DNA of 50,988 bases from positions 1-50,988 of the forward strand of contig CAWEYS010000028.1 in assembly GCA_963813355.1 (NCBI GenBank). Reading direction: 5' to 3'. The notes below the pieces were generated by a model. It saw only the letters and a list, made by a program, of their open reading frames with translations. It did no database searches and was not told where the DNA came from. The DNA is from DATAGF01 sp963813355 (GTDB lineage: Bacteria > Actinomycetota > Thermoleophilia > Miltoncostaeales > Miltoncostaeaceae). Within the stretch, counting starts at the first letter, position 1, and each line of letters starts with the position of its first letter. Shown piece by piece: positions 33,892 to 43,100 of this stretch. The position numbers were made by a program, and so were the translations under genes.

Positions 33892-34060
33892 AGCTATTGC
33901 CTGGCCCACCACGTGTACTCAGCCCACGGCGAGCGCAGGATGATGATCGCATCGCTTCGTTACCGCGACGCCTCCATCAAGGAGGACGGCACGTGGCGGT
34001 TCGACCGGAGCCCCATTCGCTCGATGGATTGTCCGCCACGGGCGCTTGCTCCGATGCGGG
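33892..34060 (+). pseudogene. SnoaL-like (NTF2-fold) protein relic
   Basis: Reads SYCLAHHVYSAHGERRMMIA, then SLRYRDASIKEDGTWRFDR, the C-terminal half of a SnoaL-like ketosteroid-isomerase-fold protein (usual pattern YC-AHH...RYxDxYxxxDGxWxFxxR). No start or N-terminal half is present in frame, and the end runs into the opposite-strand zinc-finger gene. The 33726-34068 gap otherwise holds nothing I can call. Confidence 0.5.
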
Positions 34061-34068
34061 AGGCGCGA

Positions 34069-34317
34069 TCATTCGTGACCTCCTGTGAGCACGAGCCCTC
34101 CGCCGGCGCAGGCCTCGCACCGCTGGGGCACGAGGCCCTCGCCGTTGCGGGCCGCCTCCCAGATGCGCCCCTGGCCCCAGCAGCGGGGGCAGCTTGCCGT
34201 CCCGGCGGCGATGAGCGGCGCGGGAGGGAGCGGCTGGGTCACGTCGGCCCGCCACGCGTCCCAGCTTTCGTAGCGAACCGGGATCGGCGGGGAGCCGGCA
34301 AGGACGATCGTGGCCAT
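34069..34317 (-). CDS. Small protein with DnaJ-type CxxCxGxG zinc motif
   Basis: An 82-residue protein from ATG 34317 (site AGGAGA). The N-terminus is VLAGSPPIPVRYESWDAW. The C-terminal half has CPRCWGQGRIW and CEACAGGG, two CxxCxGxG motifs as in the DnaJ cysteine-rich domain, enough for one zinc ion. Zinc binding is predicted; function is unknown. Between 34318 and 34536 nothing is called. Confidence 0.65.
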   Translation of the reverse strand: MATIVLAGSPPIPVRYESWDAWRADVTQPLPPAPLIAAGTASCPRCWGQGRIWEAARNGEGLVPQRCEACAGGGLVLTGGHE

Positions 34318-34536
34318 CCTGATCTCCTGAACATGCGAGGGGGGCTGGCCGTGCGACCCTCGCAGCGCCCGAGCGGCTCGGCGACGCGGACAGCCTCAGG
34401 AACGAGGTAGGGCTGTCCGGAAAGTCCGGCCCCCCGCTGCCCTCAGGGGCGGCGGTCCTGCGCGGTGAGGGCCTTCAGATCGTCCGGTGACTCGCGGATG
34501 AGCTCGAGCAGGTCCTGCCGGCGCGGCCGCGCAACC

Positions 34537-35016
34537 TCAGCCGGGCAGGTCCTCCGGCCGTTTCTGGGCGAACCTGCCCTCGAGCATCCCGGTCGCCTGG
34601 CCCACCTCGATCAGATAGCCGTCGGGGTCGCGCATGTAGCAGCGCACCTCCGCCACACGGTCGATCGGCTCGGTCACGAACTCGGCCCCCTTGGCTTTCC
34701 AGTCGCGGTAGCACGCCTGGATATCGGCAACCCTCAGGTTGAGGAAGCTGGAGACCTCATTCGAGGGTTCGTAGGGGACGACCGAGATGTCCGGCTTGTC
34801 CGGGGTTGGTCCGCCGCCCGGGTTCATGATGATCCAGCTGTTGGCGAGCTTGACGATGCAGGGATTCTCCTCGAGCACAACGTGGCCGCCGAGGACGTCC
34901 GAATAGAATGCCCTCGACCGAGCGACGTTTCGCACGATCAGGAAGTGGGTCACCAGGATCCCTTCGGCGGGCGCCGGCATGTTCTCGAGATCGATCTGGG
35001 GCTGTTGGCCAGTCAC
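34537..35016 (-). CDS. VOC (glyoxalase/dioxygenase-fold) family protein
   Basis: A 159-residue VOC protein: THFLIVRNVARSRAFYSDVL, the paired beta-alpha-beta-beta-beta unit, IIMNPGGGPTPDKPDI, and RCYMRDPDGYLIEVGQAT with a possible metal-binding Glu. The family includes glyoxalase I, dioxygenases and resistance proteins; the substrate cannot be read. GTG 35016 has a GAGGAG site upstream. It diverges from the CBS gene at 35227. Confidence 0.85.
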   Translation of the reverse strand: MTGQQPQIDLENMPAPAEGILVTHFLIVRNVARSRAFYSDVLGGHVVLEENPCIVKLANSWIIMNPGGGPTPDKPDISVVPYEPSNEVSSFLNLRVADIQACYRDWKAKGAEFVTEPIDRVAEVRCYMRDPDGYLIEVGQATGMLEGRFAQKRPEDLPG

Positions 35017-35116
35017 CGGTGGCTCCTCACTTTCACCGCCGTGGTACCCCTGCGCGGACCAGCTCGCGTCGGCTAACCGTGTGGCGCCGGCGATGTCGCC
35101 GGCGTCGAGCGAGTAG

Positions 35117-35134
35117 GAGCCTCAAACTAGGCTC
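35117..35134. promoter_or_regulatory. Inverted repeat between divergent VOC and CBS genes
   Basis: GAGCCT-CAAACT-AGGCTC, a perfect 6-base inverted repeat in a locally AT-richer stretch between divergent starts at 35016 and 35227. It could be an operator or a terminator-like stem. Confidence 0.3.
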
Positions 35135-35226
35135 TCTTCGACGGAGTCGCCACTCTGTCAGCGGCGGGCGGCCCCGTCGGACCCAGAGGCACCTCGCATG
35201 GCGCCGCACGAGCCGGGCGTGGGAGA

Positions 35227-35673
35227 ATGAGCGAGACCGAAAGCGAGAACTGGGCCATGGCCACCGAAGACTGCACGTACGAGCGGGTGAGCCGGGACGC
35301 CGTCCCGGGGACGCTCGTTCGCGACGCGATGGTGACGTCGCCCAAGACGATGCCCGCCGACGGCACCGTCGCCGACCTGCGGGCGATGTTCGCGAACCCC
35401 CACGTGATGTCGGCGCTGCTCGTGGACGGTCCGAAGTTCGTCGGCCTCGTGGATCGCGATTCCCTCCGCGACGAGACCCCTGACGGGCGCTCGGCGCGCT
35501 CGCTCGTCCGCCGGGACGTGGCGACGATCGACCCGGATGCGCCGCTGGCCGAGGCGCTGGCCGCGCTCGACGAGCACGCCGAGCGCCGGCTCGTGGTGCT
35601 GGACGGAGACGGCCGCACGCTGCGCGGGTTGCTGTGCCTGACCAGCGATCGCACCGGGTTCTGCCAGAGCTGA
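35227..35673 (+). CDS. CBS-pair protein
   Basis: A 148-residue protein made almost entirely of two CBS motifs: LVRDAMVTSPKTMPADGTVA, LLVDGPKFVGLVDRDSL; then LVRRDVATIDPDAPLAEA and RLVVLDGDGRTLRGLLCL. CBS pairs sense adenine nucleotides or regulate partners in trans. ATG 35227 is the first start; ATG 35257 (ATEDCTYERV) is an alternative. The upstream region lacks the two-box operator seen for the other CBS genes, so it may be regulated differently. Confidence 0.82.
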   Translation: MSETESENWAMATEDCTYERVSRDAVPGTLVRDAMVTSPKTMPADGTVADLRAMFANPHVMSALLVDGPKFVGLVDRDSLRDETPDGRSARSLVRRDVATIDPDAPLAEALAALDEHAERRLVVLDGDGRTLRGLLCLTSDRTGFCQS

Positions 35674-35883
35674 CCCGCGGCGGGTCAACCCGACCGCGCC
35701 GGAGGCCCGCGATTTCTTGGTACGGCCCCGTCCCGGACAGGGCTCTGAACGGGCCGATACCCCCGGGGAGAAACGTTTCCGTTCGGCCGCGCCGAGCGCG
35801 ATCGAGAAGGGCCGATCGCGGCGACGCGGCAGCGCTCGGCGACGAGGCGCTGCCTCTCCGACTTCGAGGAGCCCGGCGAGCGC

Positions 35884-36234
35884 TCAGCCCGAATGGTGGG
35901 ACAGGACGTTGACGATCGTGCCGCTCGGCTCACGGAGCATGAAGCGCCGGACTCCCCACTCCTCGTCGCGGAGGGGGTAGACGATCTCGAAACCGTGTTC
36001 CACGGCCGTGGCGTGTGCGGCATCGACGTCGGCCACCTCGACCGAGATGCCCGGGGCGGCCATGTCGTCGTTGCCGACGATGCTGACCTGGGCGGAGGGG
36101 TTGGTCGGGGACGCGACGGTCACGACCCAGCCCATGTCCATCGCCACCTCGAAGCCGAGCACGTCAACGAAGAAGTCGCGCGTCTCGGCAGGCCGCTCCG
36201 ACCTGATGTTCGGCACCGCCCTGCTGATCGTCAC
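35884..36234 (-). CDS. VOC family protein
   Basis: A 116-residue VOC domain: RAVPNIRSERPAETRDFFVD, VASPTNPSAQVSIVGNDD, GISVEVADVDAAHATA, FMLREPSGTIVNVL. GTG 36234 gives the expected size. It is the last gene of the ArsR-led operon, 10 bases after the DJ-1/PfpI gene. The substrate is unknown. The 210 bases to the CBS stop at 35673 show nothing further. Confidence 0.82.
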   Translation of the reverse strand: MTISRAVPNIRSERPAETRDFFVDVLGFEVAMDMGWVVTVASPTNPSAQVSIVGNDDMAAPGISVEVADVDAAHATAVEHGFEIVYPLRDEEWGVRRFMLREPSGTIVNVLSHHSG

Positions 36235-36244
36235 GTCCCCAGTT

Positions 36245-36829
36245 CTACCCGGCGACGAGCTCGGGAGACTCGACTGGCGCGTGCTGCCGCAGCAGCCGGA
36301 GGAACTCCCGCATCCATTCGGGATGGTCCGGCCAGGCCCTGCCGGACACCAGGTTGCCGTCGACAACCCCGCCCCCGTCCACATACTCGGCACCGGCCGC
36401 GAGGACATCGAGTTCGAGGGCCGGATATGCGGCGGTGCGCCGCCCGCTCAGCACACCCGCCGCCGCGACCGCGAGCGGCCCGTGGCAGAGGTGGGCCACA
36501 GGGCGACTGTCGCCAAAGAATGCCTTGATGATCCGCTGCGCGTCCGCGTCGTTTCGGATGTACTCGGGTGCCCGTCCGCCCGGGATCACCAGGGCGACAT
36601 AGTCGGAGGGGTCAACGTCGGCGAACGCGACGTCCGCGTCCCAGGTGTAGCCCAGCTTCTCGGTGTATGTGTCGAAGCCCTCGACGAAGTCGTGCACCAC
36701 GAACTGGAGCTTCTTCTTGGAGGGAGCGGCGATGTTCACCTCGTACCCCTCCTCCAGCAGCCTCTGGTAGGGGTACATCACCTCCAGCGATTCCGCGGCG
36801 TCGCCGGTGAGGATCAGGACTTTGGGCAT
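36245..36829 (-). CDS. DJ-1/PfpI family protein
   Basis: A 194-residue class I glutamine-amidotransferase-like protein. VLILTGDAAESLEVMYPYQR carries the conserved acidic residue, ALVIPGGRAPEYIR follows, and HLCHGPLAVAAAGVL holds the nucleophile-elbow Cys. Members act as proteases, glyoxalase III or deglycases; which applies here is unknown. ATG 36829 has a GAGGAGG site. It is in one operon with VOC genes and the ArsR fusion, suggesting reactive-aldehyde handling. Confidence 0.9.
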   Translation of the reverse strand: MPKVLILTGDAAESLEVMYPYQRLLEEGYEVNIAAPSKKKLQFVVHDFVEGFDTYTEKLGYTWDADVAFADVDPSDYVALVIPGGRAPEYIRNDADAQRIIKAFFGDSRPVAHLCHGPLAVAAAGVLSGRRTAAYPALELDVLAAGAEYVDGGGVVDGNLVSGRAWPDHPEWMREFLRLLRQHAPVESPELVAG

Positions 36830-36862
36830 CGGACCTCCTCGGGATCACGCAGTCGATCGACC

Positions 36863-37054
36863 CTAGACCTTGGTCCGACCATCCGTCAAAGAGACAATGC
36901 GCACATGGATATCGTCGGGGAGGCCAGCCACATCGAGGGCACCTGAGGCGCTAGCCGCTCGCCTACCCCGACCGCGCGTCACCTTCATCCACTCGCCGTG
37001 GCTGGCGAAGATGCGATCACCTTCGGCGACGTCCTCAGGGCCGACGGTCCACAT
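36863..37054 (-). CDS. Small beta-rich protein, unknown function
   Basis: A 63-residue protein: VGPEDVAEGDRIFASHGEWM, then DDIHVRIVSLTDGRTKV. The GDRI...GEWxxV pattern looks like a small SH3-like or beta-barrel fold. It sits inside the ArsR-led operon, 24 bases after the VOC gene and 33 before DJ-1/PfpI, which supports it being real. The family is not recognised. Confidence 0.55.
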   Translation of the reverse strand: MWTVGPEDVAEGDRIFASHGEWMKVTRGRGRRAASASGALDVAGLPDDIHVRIVSLTDGRTKV

Positions 37055-37078
37055 GATGATGATGTGCGTCTTTTCCGG

Positions 37079-37546
37079 TCAGCCGCGCTCGCCGGTCGTG
37101 CCGAAGCCCTCGCGGCCGCGGCGCTCCTCCAGCGACTCGAGCTCCTGGAAGATCGTGAGCTGGAGCCCTCCCGGGCCCACGAGGCGCGCGTTCAGGGACC
37201 GCCAGGGGGTCTCCGCCGGCGCGCCGAGCACCTCGGCGCCGGCCTCGCGCAGACGCTCGGTCGCCGCCGCGGCGTCGCCGACCTCGAAGGCCACCCGCAG
37301 CTTCGGGCTCAGAGGCCGGCCGACTTCGACCCGGTCGATCATCTCGACCTGGGCGGGGTTCGAGATCTCCAGTGTCGCCCGGCCGGCCTCGAAGATCACG
37401 ACCCGCGCCTCGCCCGAGCCCTCGAACGCCGCCTGCTCGGGGAGGCCGAGCGCGTCGCGGTAGAAGGCGACGGCCTCGTCGAAGTCCGCCGCCTCGACGA
37501 TGAGGCGCAGCTGGCGGACCTGGATCGCGGTGGGCTCGTCGTTCAT
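37079..37546 (-). CDS. VOC family protein
   Basis: A 155-residue VOC protein: VRQLRLIVEAADFDEAVAFY, the alternating strand pattern, LRVAFEVGDAAAATERLREA, and LVGPGGLQLTIFQELE. ATG 37546 begins nine bases after the ArsR-fusion stop, with GAGGAG partly inside that stop codon context, so translation is coupled. It is a probable detoxification or resistance enzyme; the substrate is unknown. Confidence 0.85.
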   Translation of the reverse strand: MNDEPTAIQVRQLRLIVEAADFDEAVAFYRDALGLPEQAAFEGSGEARVVIFEAGRATLEISNPAQVEMIDRVEVGRPLSPKLRVAFEVGDAAAATERLREAGAEVLGAPAETPWRSLNARLVGPGGLQLTIFQELESLEERRGREGFGTTGERG

Positions 37547-37555
37547 GGCGGCTCC

Positions 37556-38380
37556 TCAGCCGGCCGCTTGGGAGTACAGGAGCGACCCGGGGGTCGTGAG
37601 CGACTCGCCGGTCTCCAGCAGCGTCTTGAGGCCGGAGAGGATCATCGGCCAGCCGCCGTAGAGCTCCGGGTTGGCGCCCTCGGGGAGCCGGTCGTGGATC
37701 ACGGTCAGCTGGCACGAATCGCCGACCGGGTGGATCTCCCAGGTGACCCTCGAGGTCCCGGCGGCCTTGACGTCGTCGCTCCACAGCGCGTTGAAGCTCT
37801 GCACGAGCCGGCGCGGGGGGTCGACCTCGAGGTTCTCTCCCGCCGCGATGTCGACGACGCCGGGGACCCCGGCGGTGTAGCTCGAGCCGGGCGTCCAGTC
37901 GGAGTGGGTCTCGACTCCGAAGCTGTACCTGGCCCTGAGCTTGGGATCCGTGATCGCCTCCCAGAGGCGCTCCGGCGTCGTCTTGATGTAGATCTCGAAC
38001 ACCGCCATCGCTCCGGTGCCGTCGGGGTCGGGGCTGAGTGGCACCCGGTGTGGGACGTCGGCTGCGCCCATGGTCTCCTCCTCGAGTTGTCGCTTGATGC
38101 CCGTGAGCGTCGCGGCCCAGGGCTCGGCGTACTTGCTCACCCAGCGGTCGTGGACGAGCCGGATCGGGACCGGGTTCAGGAAGTGGAGCTTCTCGCGCCC
38201 GCGCCTGCGGCTGGTCACCAGGCCCGCCTCCTCGAGCACCCGCAGGTGCTTCATCACGCCGAAGCGCGTCATCGGCAACCGCGCCTCCAGGGCGCTCAGC
38301 GTCTGCCCGTCCTGCGTGAACAGCTCGTCGAGCAACCCCCGGCGCGTGGGGTCGGCGAGCGCCTTGAACACCGCGTCCAT
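37556..38380 (-). CDS. ArsR-type repressor fused to SRPBCC (AHSA1) domain
   Basis: A 274-residue fusion. Residues 1-95 are an ArsR winged helix (MDAVFKALADPTRRGLLDEL; TRFGVMKHLRVLEEAGLV as the recognition region; RRGREKLHFLNPVPIRLVHD). Residues 120-265 form an AHSA1/SRPBCC ligand-cavity domain (FEIYIKTTPERLWEAITDP; VTWEIHPVGDSCQLTVIHD). Such fusions probably sense a small hydrophobic ligand directly. It lacks metal-binding cysteines. It heads an operon of VOC, small protein, DJ-1 and VOC genes, and an operator-like palindrome lies 15 bases upstream, so autorepression is likely. Confidence 0.88.
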   Translation of the reverse strand: MDAVFKALADPTRRGLLDELFTQDGQTLSALEARLPMTRFGVMKHLRVLEEAGLVTSRRRGREKLHFLNPVPIRLVHDRWVSKYAEPWAATLTGIKRQLEEETMGAADVPHRVPLSPDPDGTGAMAVFEIYIKTTPERLWEAITDPKLRARYSFGVETHSDWTPGSSYTAGVPGVVDIAAGENLEVDPPRRLVQSFNALWSDDVKAAGTSRVTWEIHPVGDSCQLTVIHDRLPEGANPELYGGWPMILSGLKTLLETGESLTTPGSLLYSQAAG

Positions 38381-38395
38381 GGGCCGGCAGAATAC

Positions 38396-38411
38396 GTGAC
38401 TACTTAGTCAC
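38396..38411 (-). promoter_or_regulatory. Candidate ArsR-type operator
   Basis: GTGACTA-CT-TAGTCAC, a 7+2+7 palindrome, 15 bases before ATG 38380. It is unusually AT-rich for this DNA. On the minus strand its centre TAAGTA can serve as a -10 element, so a bound repressor would block transcription of its own operon. Confidence 0.65.
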
Positions 38412-38446
38412 ATGTCAAACGCTCCACCGGCAGTCGGGCTGAGCCC

Positions 38447-38878
38447 TCAGGTCGCCAGCCTCCGCCGCGCGTCTGGCGGGATCCGCTCGGGGAAGCGCGG
38501 CAGGCCGTCGTCGGGCAGCGGCTGCCACGGTGCCGCGTAGGCCGTGAACTGATGGGCGCCCGGCCGGATCCCCGGGTCGCCGTCCAGGGCGCCCATGCGC
38601 ACGCTGTGCATCTCCGGGCGCTCGGGGTCGGTGGTGTGGGTGTGGCCCCCGCAGAGCCCGCAGAACGCCTTCTCCCAGCCGTCGGGCGGGCGCCAGGCGC
38701 GCACGTGCTCCTCGCCCGCCGTGATCCGGAACGACCCCGGCTCCGTGATCGCGCTGGCCGAGAAGGCGCTGCCGGTGCGCCGCTGGCAGCGCGTGCAGTG
38801 GCAGTAGAGGGCACCCAGCAGCGGCTCGTCAACCTCGAACCGGACGGCCCCGCACAGGCAATGTCCCGTCACAGACAC
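38447..38878 (-). CDS. GFA family protein (CENP-V/Gfa-like zinc enzyme)
   Basis: A 143-residue protein with the Gfa zinc-ligand pattern: GHCLCGAVRFEV, YCHCTRCQRRTGSAF (CxCxxC), FCGLCGGHTHTTD. It is related to glutathione-dependent formaldehyde-activating enzyme, but most members lack that activity. GTG 38878 has GGGGAGG six bases upstream. It follows the adc-like gene on the same strand, separated by a strong terminator hairpin. Confidence 0.88.
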   Translation of the reverse strand: MSVTGHCLCGAVRFEVDEPLLGALYCHCTRCQRRTGSAFSASAITEPGSFRITAGEEHVRAWRPPDGWEKAFCGLCGGHTHTTDPERPEMHSVRMGALDGDPGIRPGAHQFTAYAAPWQPLPDDGLPRFPERIPPDARRRLAT

Positions 38879-38944
38879 GGCGATCCTCCCCAGGGTTGCC
38901 GCCGACGTAGCGCCGGGGAGGCTAGACGGATGGGCCTCGGAGGG

Positions 38945-38977
38945 GCGCGCCCCCCGCGTCACTCGCGGGGGGCGCGC
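38945..38977 (-). terminator. Terminator-like hairpin after the adc-like gene
   Basis: GCGCGCCCCCCGCG pairs perfectly with CGCGGGGGGCGCGC around TCACT: 14 bp, directly downstream of the minus-strand stop at 38986. Confidence 0.6.
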
Positions 38978-38985
38978 ACGCGCCG

Positions 38986-40008
38986 CTAGGCCGCGAGCCC
39001 GACCGGCTTGGGGAAGCGGTGGCGCAGGCCGTAGCGGTACGGCTTGGCGGCGCCCGCCCAGGTCGCGTCCCGGGTGTAGGTCTCGGTCCAGAGCACCTCG
39101 CCCGCCGGGATGATCAGGTCGAAGCTGAAGGTCATGAGGCCGATCAACTCCTTGGGCGGCAGCTCGTGCCCGAGGTTGTCGTACGGCGTCGCCTGCATGA
39201 ACCAGTTGATGCTCTTGCGGCTGGCGGTGCGGATCGACTCGGGCTTCACCTGGAAGCGGTGCGAGCCCTCGGTGTCCGGCCGCCCGATCGCCGTCGCCAG
39301 GTCCTTGGTGACCATGGACGGCAGGTAGACCAGCTCCCAGCGCGACTCGGAGACGTCCGGGGCGGTGATCACCTTCATGTTGAGCCGGCCGTAGTCGGTG
39401 TTGCCGTAGAAGGCGGGCTTGGCCGAGAGCTCGGCGTCGTCGTAGGCCCCGGTGGCCGAGTGGATCACGTAGCCGTTCCGGATCATCAGGAACGAGAAGT
39501 AGTCGAACTGGTAGACCTTGGTGTCGTACACGCCGTACCCGTCGTCCGGCGCCCCGCCGTGCTCCAGCACGCGGATGAAGGCGTCCTTCTTGGGGAAGCC
39601 GAGCACGCGTCCCGCGTCGATGCCGGCGTCCTGCGTCAGGTACATGTACGGGTAGTAGCCGCCGTAGTAGGTCGTGCCGTCGCCGCCCTTGTGGCTGGCC
39701 GCGATCGTGACGCCCATCTCGCCGTACGGGCCGATCATCGTGTGGTTGTGGTCGACGTACCAGAACTCCACGACGTCGTCCTCGAGCTCCATGCAGTCCG
39801 GCAGCACCCGGCGCAGGTGGGCCTCCTCGGCCCGGTAGAAGAACGCCGACCACCGCGAGTTGGTGTAGGTGAGAGGCAGTGTGTCGATGTCCCACAGCGG
39901 ATCGGCGATCCCGTGGACGAACGCCGTCTTCTCGTCGCGCTTGACCGGAGGCGGCGGGACCTCGCCCGTGTCGGCGCCCGGGATCTGAGTCACTGCCATC
40001 TGAGCCAT
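38986..40008 (-). CDS. Acetoacetate decarboxylase-family protein 1
   Basis: A 340-residue member of the ADC fold. It keeps LGFPKKDAF, where K140 would be the Schiff-base lysine and K141 its pKa-lowering neighbour by analogy with Clostridium ADC. Other features: VVEFWYVDHNHTMIGPYGE and PESIRTASRKSINWFMQATP. At 340 residues it is longer than classical ADC (about 245). Many long members act on other keto acids, so acetoacetate is unproven. It is about 60% similar by eye to the second copy at 43343 and lies beside a large regulator. Confidence 0.85.
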   Translation of the reverse strand: MAQMAVTQIPGADTGEVPPPPVKRDEKTAFVHGIADPLWDIDTLPLTYTNSRWSAFFYRAEEAHLRRVLPDCMELEDDVVEFWYVDHNHTMIGPYGEMGVTIAASHKGGDGTTYYGGYYPYMYLTQDAGIDAGRVLGFPKKDAFIRVLEHGGAPDDGYGVYDTKVYQFDYFSFLMIRNGYVIHSATGAYDDAELSAKPAFYGNTDYGRLNMKVITAPDVSESRWELVYLPSMVTKDLATAIGRPDTEGSHRFQVKPESIRTASRKSINWFMQATPYDNLGHELPPKELIGLMTFSFDLIIPAGEVLWTETYTRDATWAGAAKPYRYGLRHRFPKPVGLAA

Positions 40009-40104
40009 GTCGCTCCTGCCTGTGTCGCGGGAGGGGTCGGGGCCACGCTATGCCCCGGCCGTTACACGGCCGCACGGCCCCGCGCGCGCGCCGGACCGCG
40101 CCCG

Positions 40105-43100
40105 TTATCCGCGCAGGCGCTCGAGCATCACGCGCGTCTCGCCGGAGGGCTCCAGGCCCACCTCGCTCAGGGAGCGGCGGCAGTCGAGGAACACGCGTGC
40201 GACGGCGGCCGGGCCGGCGAGCCCCGCCTGCACCCGCATCAGCTCCTGCCAGGCGTCCTCGCGGTAGGGGTCGGCGTCGATGGCCGCCGTCAGGGCGGAG
40301 AGCGCCCGGCCCGGCGCGCCCGCGACCCGCATCGCCCGCGCGTAGTCGAGGCGGACGTCCATGGCGAGCCCCGTCAGCGACCGGCGCCGCTCGACGACGC
40401 TCTCGTCGTCGAGGCCCTCCATGTACTGGCCCCGCTCGACGAGCTCGAGGGCCCGCTCCAGGGTCTCGGTCAGGCCCTGGCCGACCTCGACCCGCACCCG
40501 CCCGTGGAGCGACTCCAGCAGCGCGTCGTCGGAGGCGACCGCCTCGGCCGGCCGCCACGCGAGCTTCGTGCCGGACGACCGCAGCTCCAGCTCGGCCGGC
40601 AGCGCGCGACGCAGGCGGAAGACGAGCTGGCGCAGGTAGTTCGGCCCGTCCCGGCTGCCCTCGAAGAGGGTGCTCACCAGCTGGGAGCGGGCGATGCCCG
40701 GCGGCCCGGCGCGGGCGATCTCGGCGGCCAGCTCCACGGCCTTCAGCGGGACGTTCGCCACCGGCTGCCCGTCGAGCTCGAGCCCCGGGGTGCCCAGGGT
40801 CCTCACCCGCAGCCGCGCGTGCTCGGTCGCCAGCGCGGCGACCGCCGACGGCGACCGCGGCACCAGCGTGCGCCAGCGGCGCTCGCTGTCGAGCGCCTCG
40901 GAGTCGAGGCGCCGGGCGAGCACGCCGGGCATGAGCTCGAGGGCGGCCGCGAGGGGGTGGAGCGTGCCGCAGTCCTCGGCGGCGGCGTAGGCCGCGTCGG
41001 CGGCGGCGTCGTGGGCGTCCGCGTCGCCGGCCCTCCACTCGGCCTCGGCGAGGAAGACGGCGGCGGCCGGCAGCTCCAGGTGGCGGCGCGCGCGCCTCAT
41101 GCCCGCCACGGTCTGGGCGAGGAGGGAGCGCGCCTCGTCCGCCGGCCGGTCGAGCACGAGCATCGCCGCGCCCAGCCACGCCTCGGCCCACTCGCGGAAC
41201 GAGGCGAGGCCGCGCTCGGCGCACCACGCGCGCACGCTGGTCAGGACCGGCACGGCCGCCTCGGCCGACCCGAGCCGGACGAGCATCCTCCCCTCCACGG
41301 CGCCGAAGATCGCGTTGTCGCCCACCCGCCACCCGTGCCGGGCCGAGACCTCGCGCGCGGACCGGATCAGCTCCAGCGCCCGCTCGCCGTTGCCCTCCTC
41401 CAGGCACAGCTCGGCCTCGGCGTGCAGCCAGAACTCGATGAACCGCGAGCTGCGGATGCTGGCGGGCACGGTCTCGAGCACCCGCCTGGCGGCCGCCGTC
41501 TCGCCCCGGGCGCGGAGGACGTTCACCTTGTGAACCTGGGCCACGGCCGCGGTCACCGGGCCGGCCGCCGCCGCCGCCACGTCCGCCAGCAGGCTCGCCG
41601 CGCGCAGCCGGCCCTGGAAGTAGAGCGCCTCCTGCAGAACGACGTGGAGCGGGTGCGTCCGGCCGAGCGCCGACTCGGCCAGGTCCTCCGGGGGCTCGCG
41701 GGCGCACGAGGAGACGAGCATGTAGCGCATCACCTCCGCCACCCGCGAACGGCCGCGCGGCGGCAGCAGCGGCACCAGCTTGGCCCACTCGCCCGAGCCG
41801 TGCAGCGCCCACACCGCCCAGGCCGCGACGTCGGGGGCCGACTCGATCAGCTCGCCGACCTCCCCGCTCGCGAGCATCTCGTGGACCAGGTCCTCCAGCT
41901 CCTCCTGGCGCCGTGCGTTCAGCAGGGCGCGGACCTGAGCCTCGCGCAGGATGGGCCGCCGCCGCAGCGCGTCCTCGCCCAGCGCCTCGGTCCAGCTGAG
42001 CATCTTCGACCAGTCGCCGCGCCGGCGGAGCGCCTTGACCGTGCTCTCGGCGAGCGACTCGGCCTCCTCGCGGCGGCCGCTCTGCAGGAGCACGTCCACC
42101 GCCTCCTCGATGAACCCCTCCTCCGCGAGCAGCCGCCCGTAGGACTCGAGCAGCCGGGGCACCTCGCCGGGAAGCTCGCGCCGCAGCCGGTACTCCAGGA
42201 ACTCGCGGAACTGGGGGTGGTAGCGCAGGCCCTGCGGCTCCGCGGTCGCCGGCAGGTGCAGGCGCGCCAGCTCCTCGACCATCACGGGCGGGCGCTCTGC
42301 GGGCAGCCGCGCCAGCCGCTCGTCCGTGACCGCGTCGAGCACCGCGGTCCGCAGCAGCGCGCGGCGCAGGCGGGGCGTGAGCTCGTGGAGGATCTCGTCG
42401 CCGAGGTACGAGAAGAGGGGGCCCTCGGTCGTCGGGAGCGCCGAGCGGCTCGCGGGGCGGCGCAGGGCCTCGAAGACGATCCCCGCCGCCCACCCGCCCG
42501 TCGCCCCGTGGACCGCCCGCGGGTCGACGTCCACCTGCCTGGCCTCGAGGAGCGCCTGGGTCTCGTCGAGGCTGAAGGCCAGCTCGTCGTCGAAGACGCC
42601 GCTCAGCTGGTCGGTGAGGAGGCCGTGGAACAGGTCGACGCTCGGCATGCGCCGCGAGACGAGCACGGCCAGCGCATCGGCCGGCATGTAGCGCAGGAAC
42701 GCCCTCAGGGGGCCGAGGGCCGGGGCGTCCGGCTCGAGGTGGTGCAGGTCGTCGAGGACGATGGTCCAGCCGGGGCCCAGCCGCTCGGCCAGCAGCCCGG
42801 CGCAGTCCTCCGTGAGCAGCCCGTCGGCGAGGGAGTCCTGGACCATCGTCTCGAGGCGCGGCTCCGCCCTGCCGACCGCGGCCGCCAGGTAGCTCACGAA
42901 CCGGCCCGCCGCCGTGTCGGACGGATCGAGCGAGAGCCACGCCGTCCTGCCCGGGCGCTCCTCGAGGAAGCGGGCCGCCGCGGTCGTCTTCCCGGCGCCG
43001 GCGCCGGCGATCACCAGGACGACCCGATGCCCGCCGGACGCGCCGGCGAGGGCCTCCTGGACGCGCGGCCGGGGGATGAGGACCGCGGCGAGCGGGGGAG

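Noticed and set aside
34440..34536. A short minus-strand frame ending DLLELIRESPDDLKALTAQD
   Set aside because: It looks protein-like but has no start codon and simply follows the VOC stop in another frame. Too little to call.
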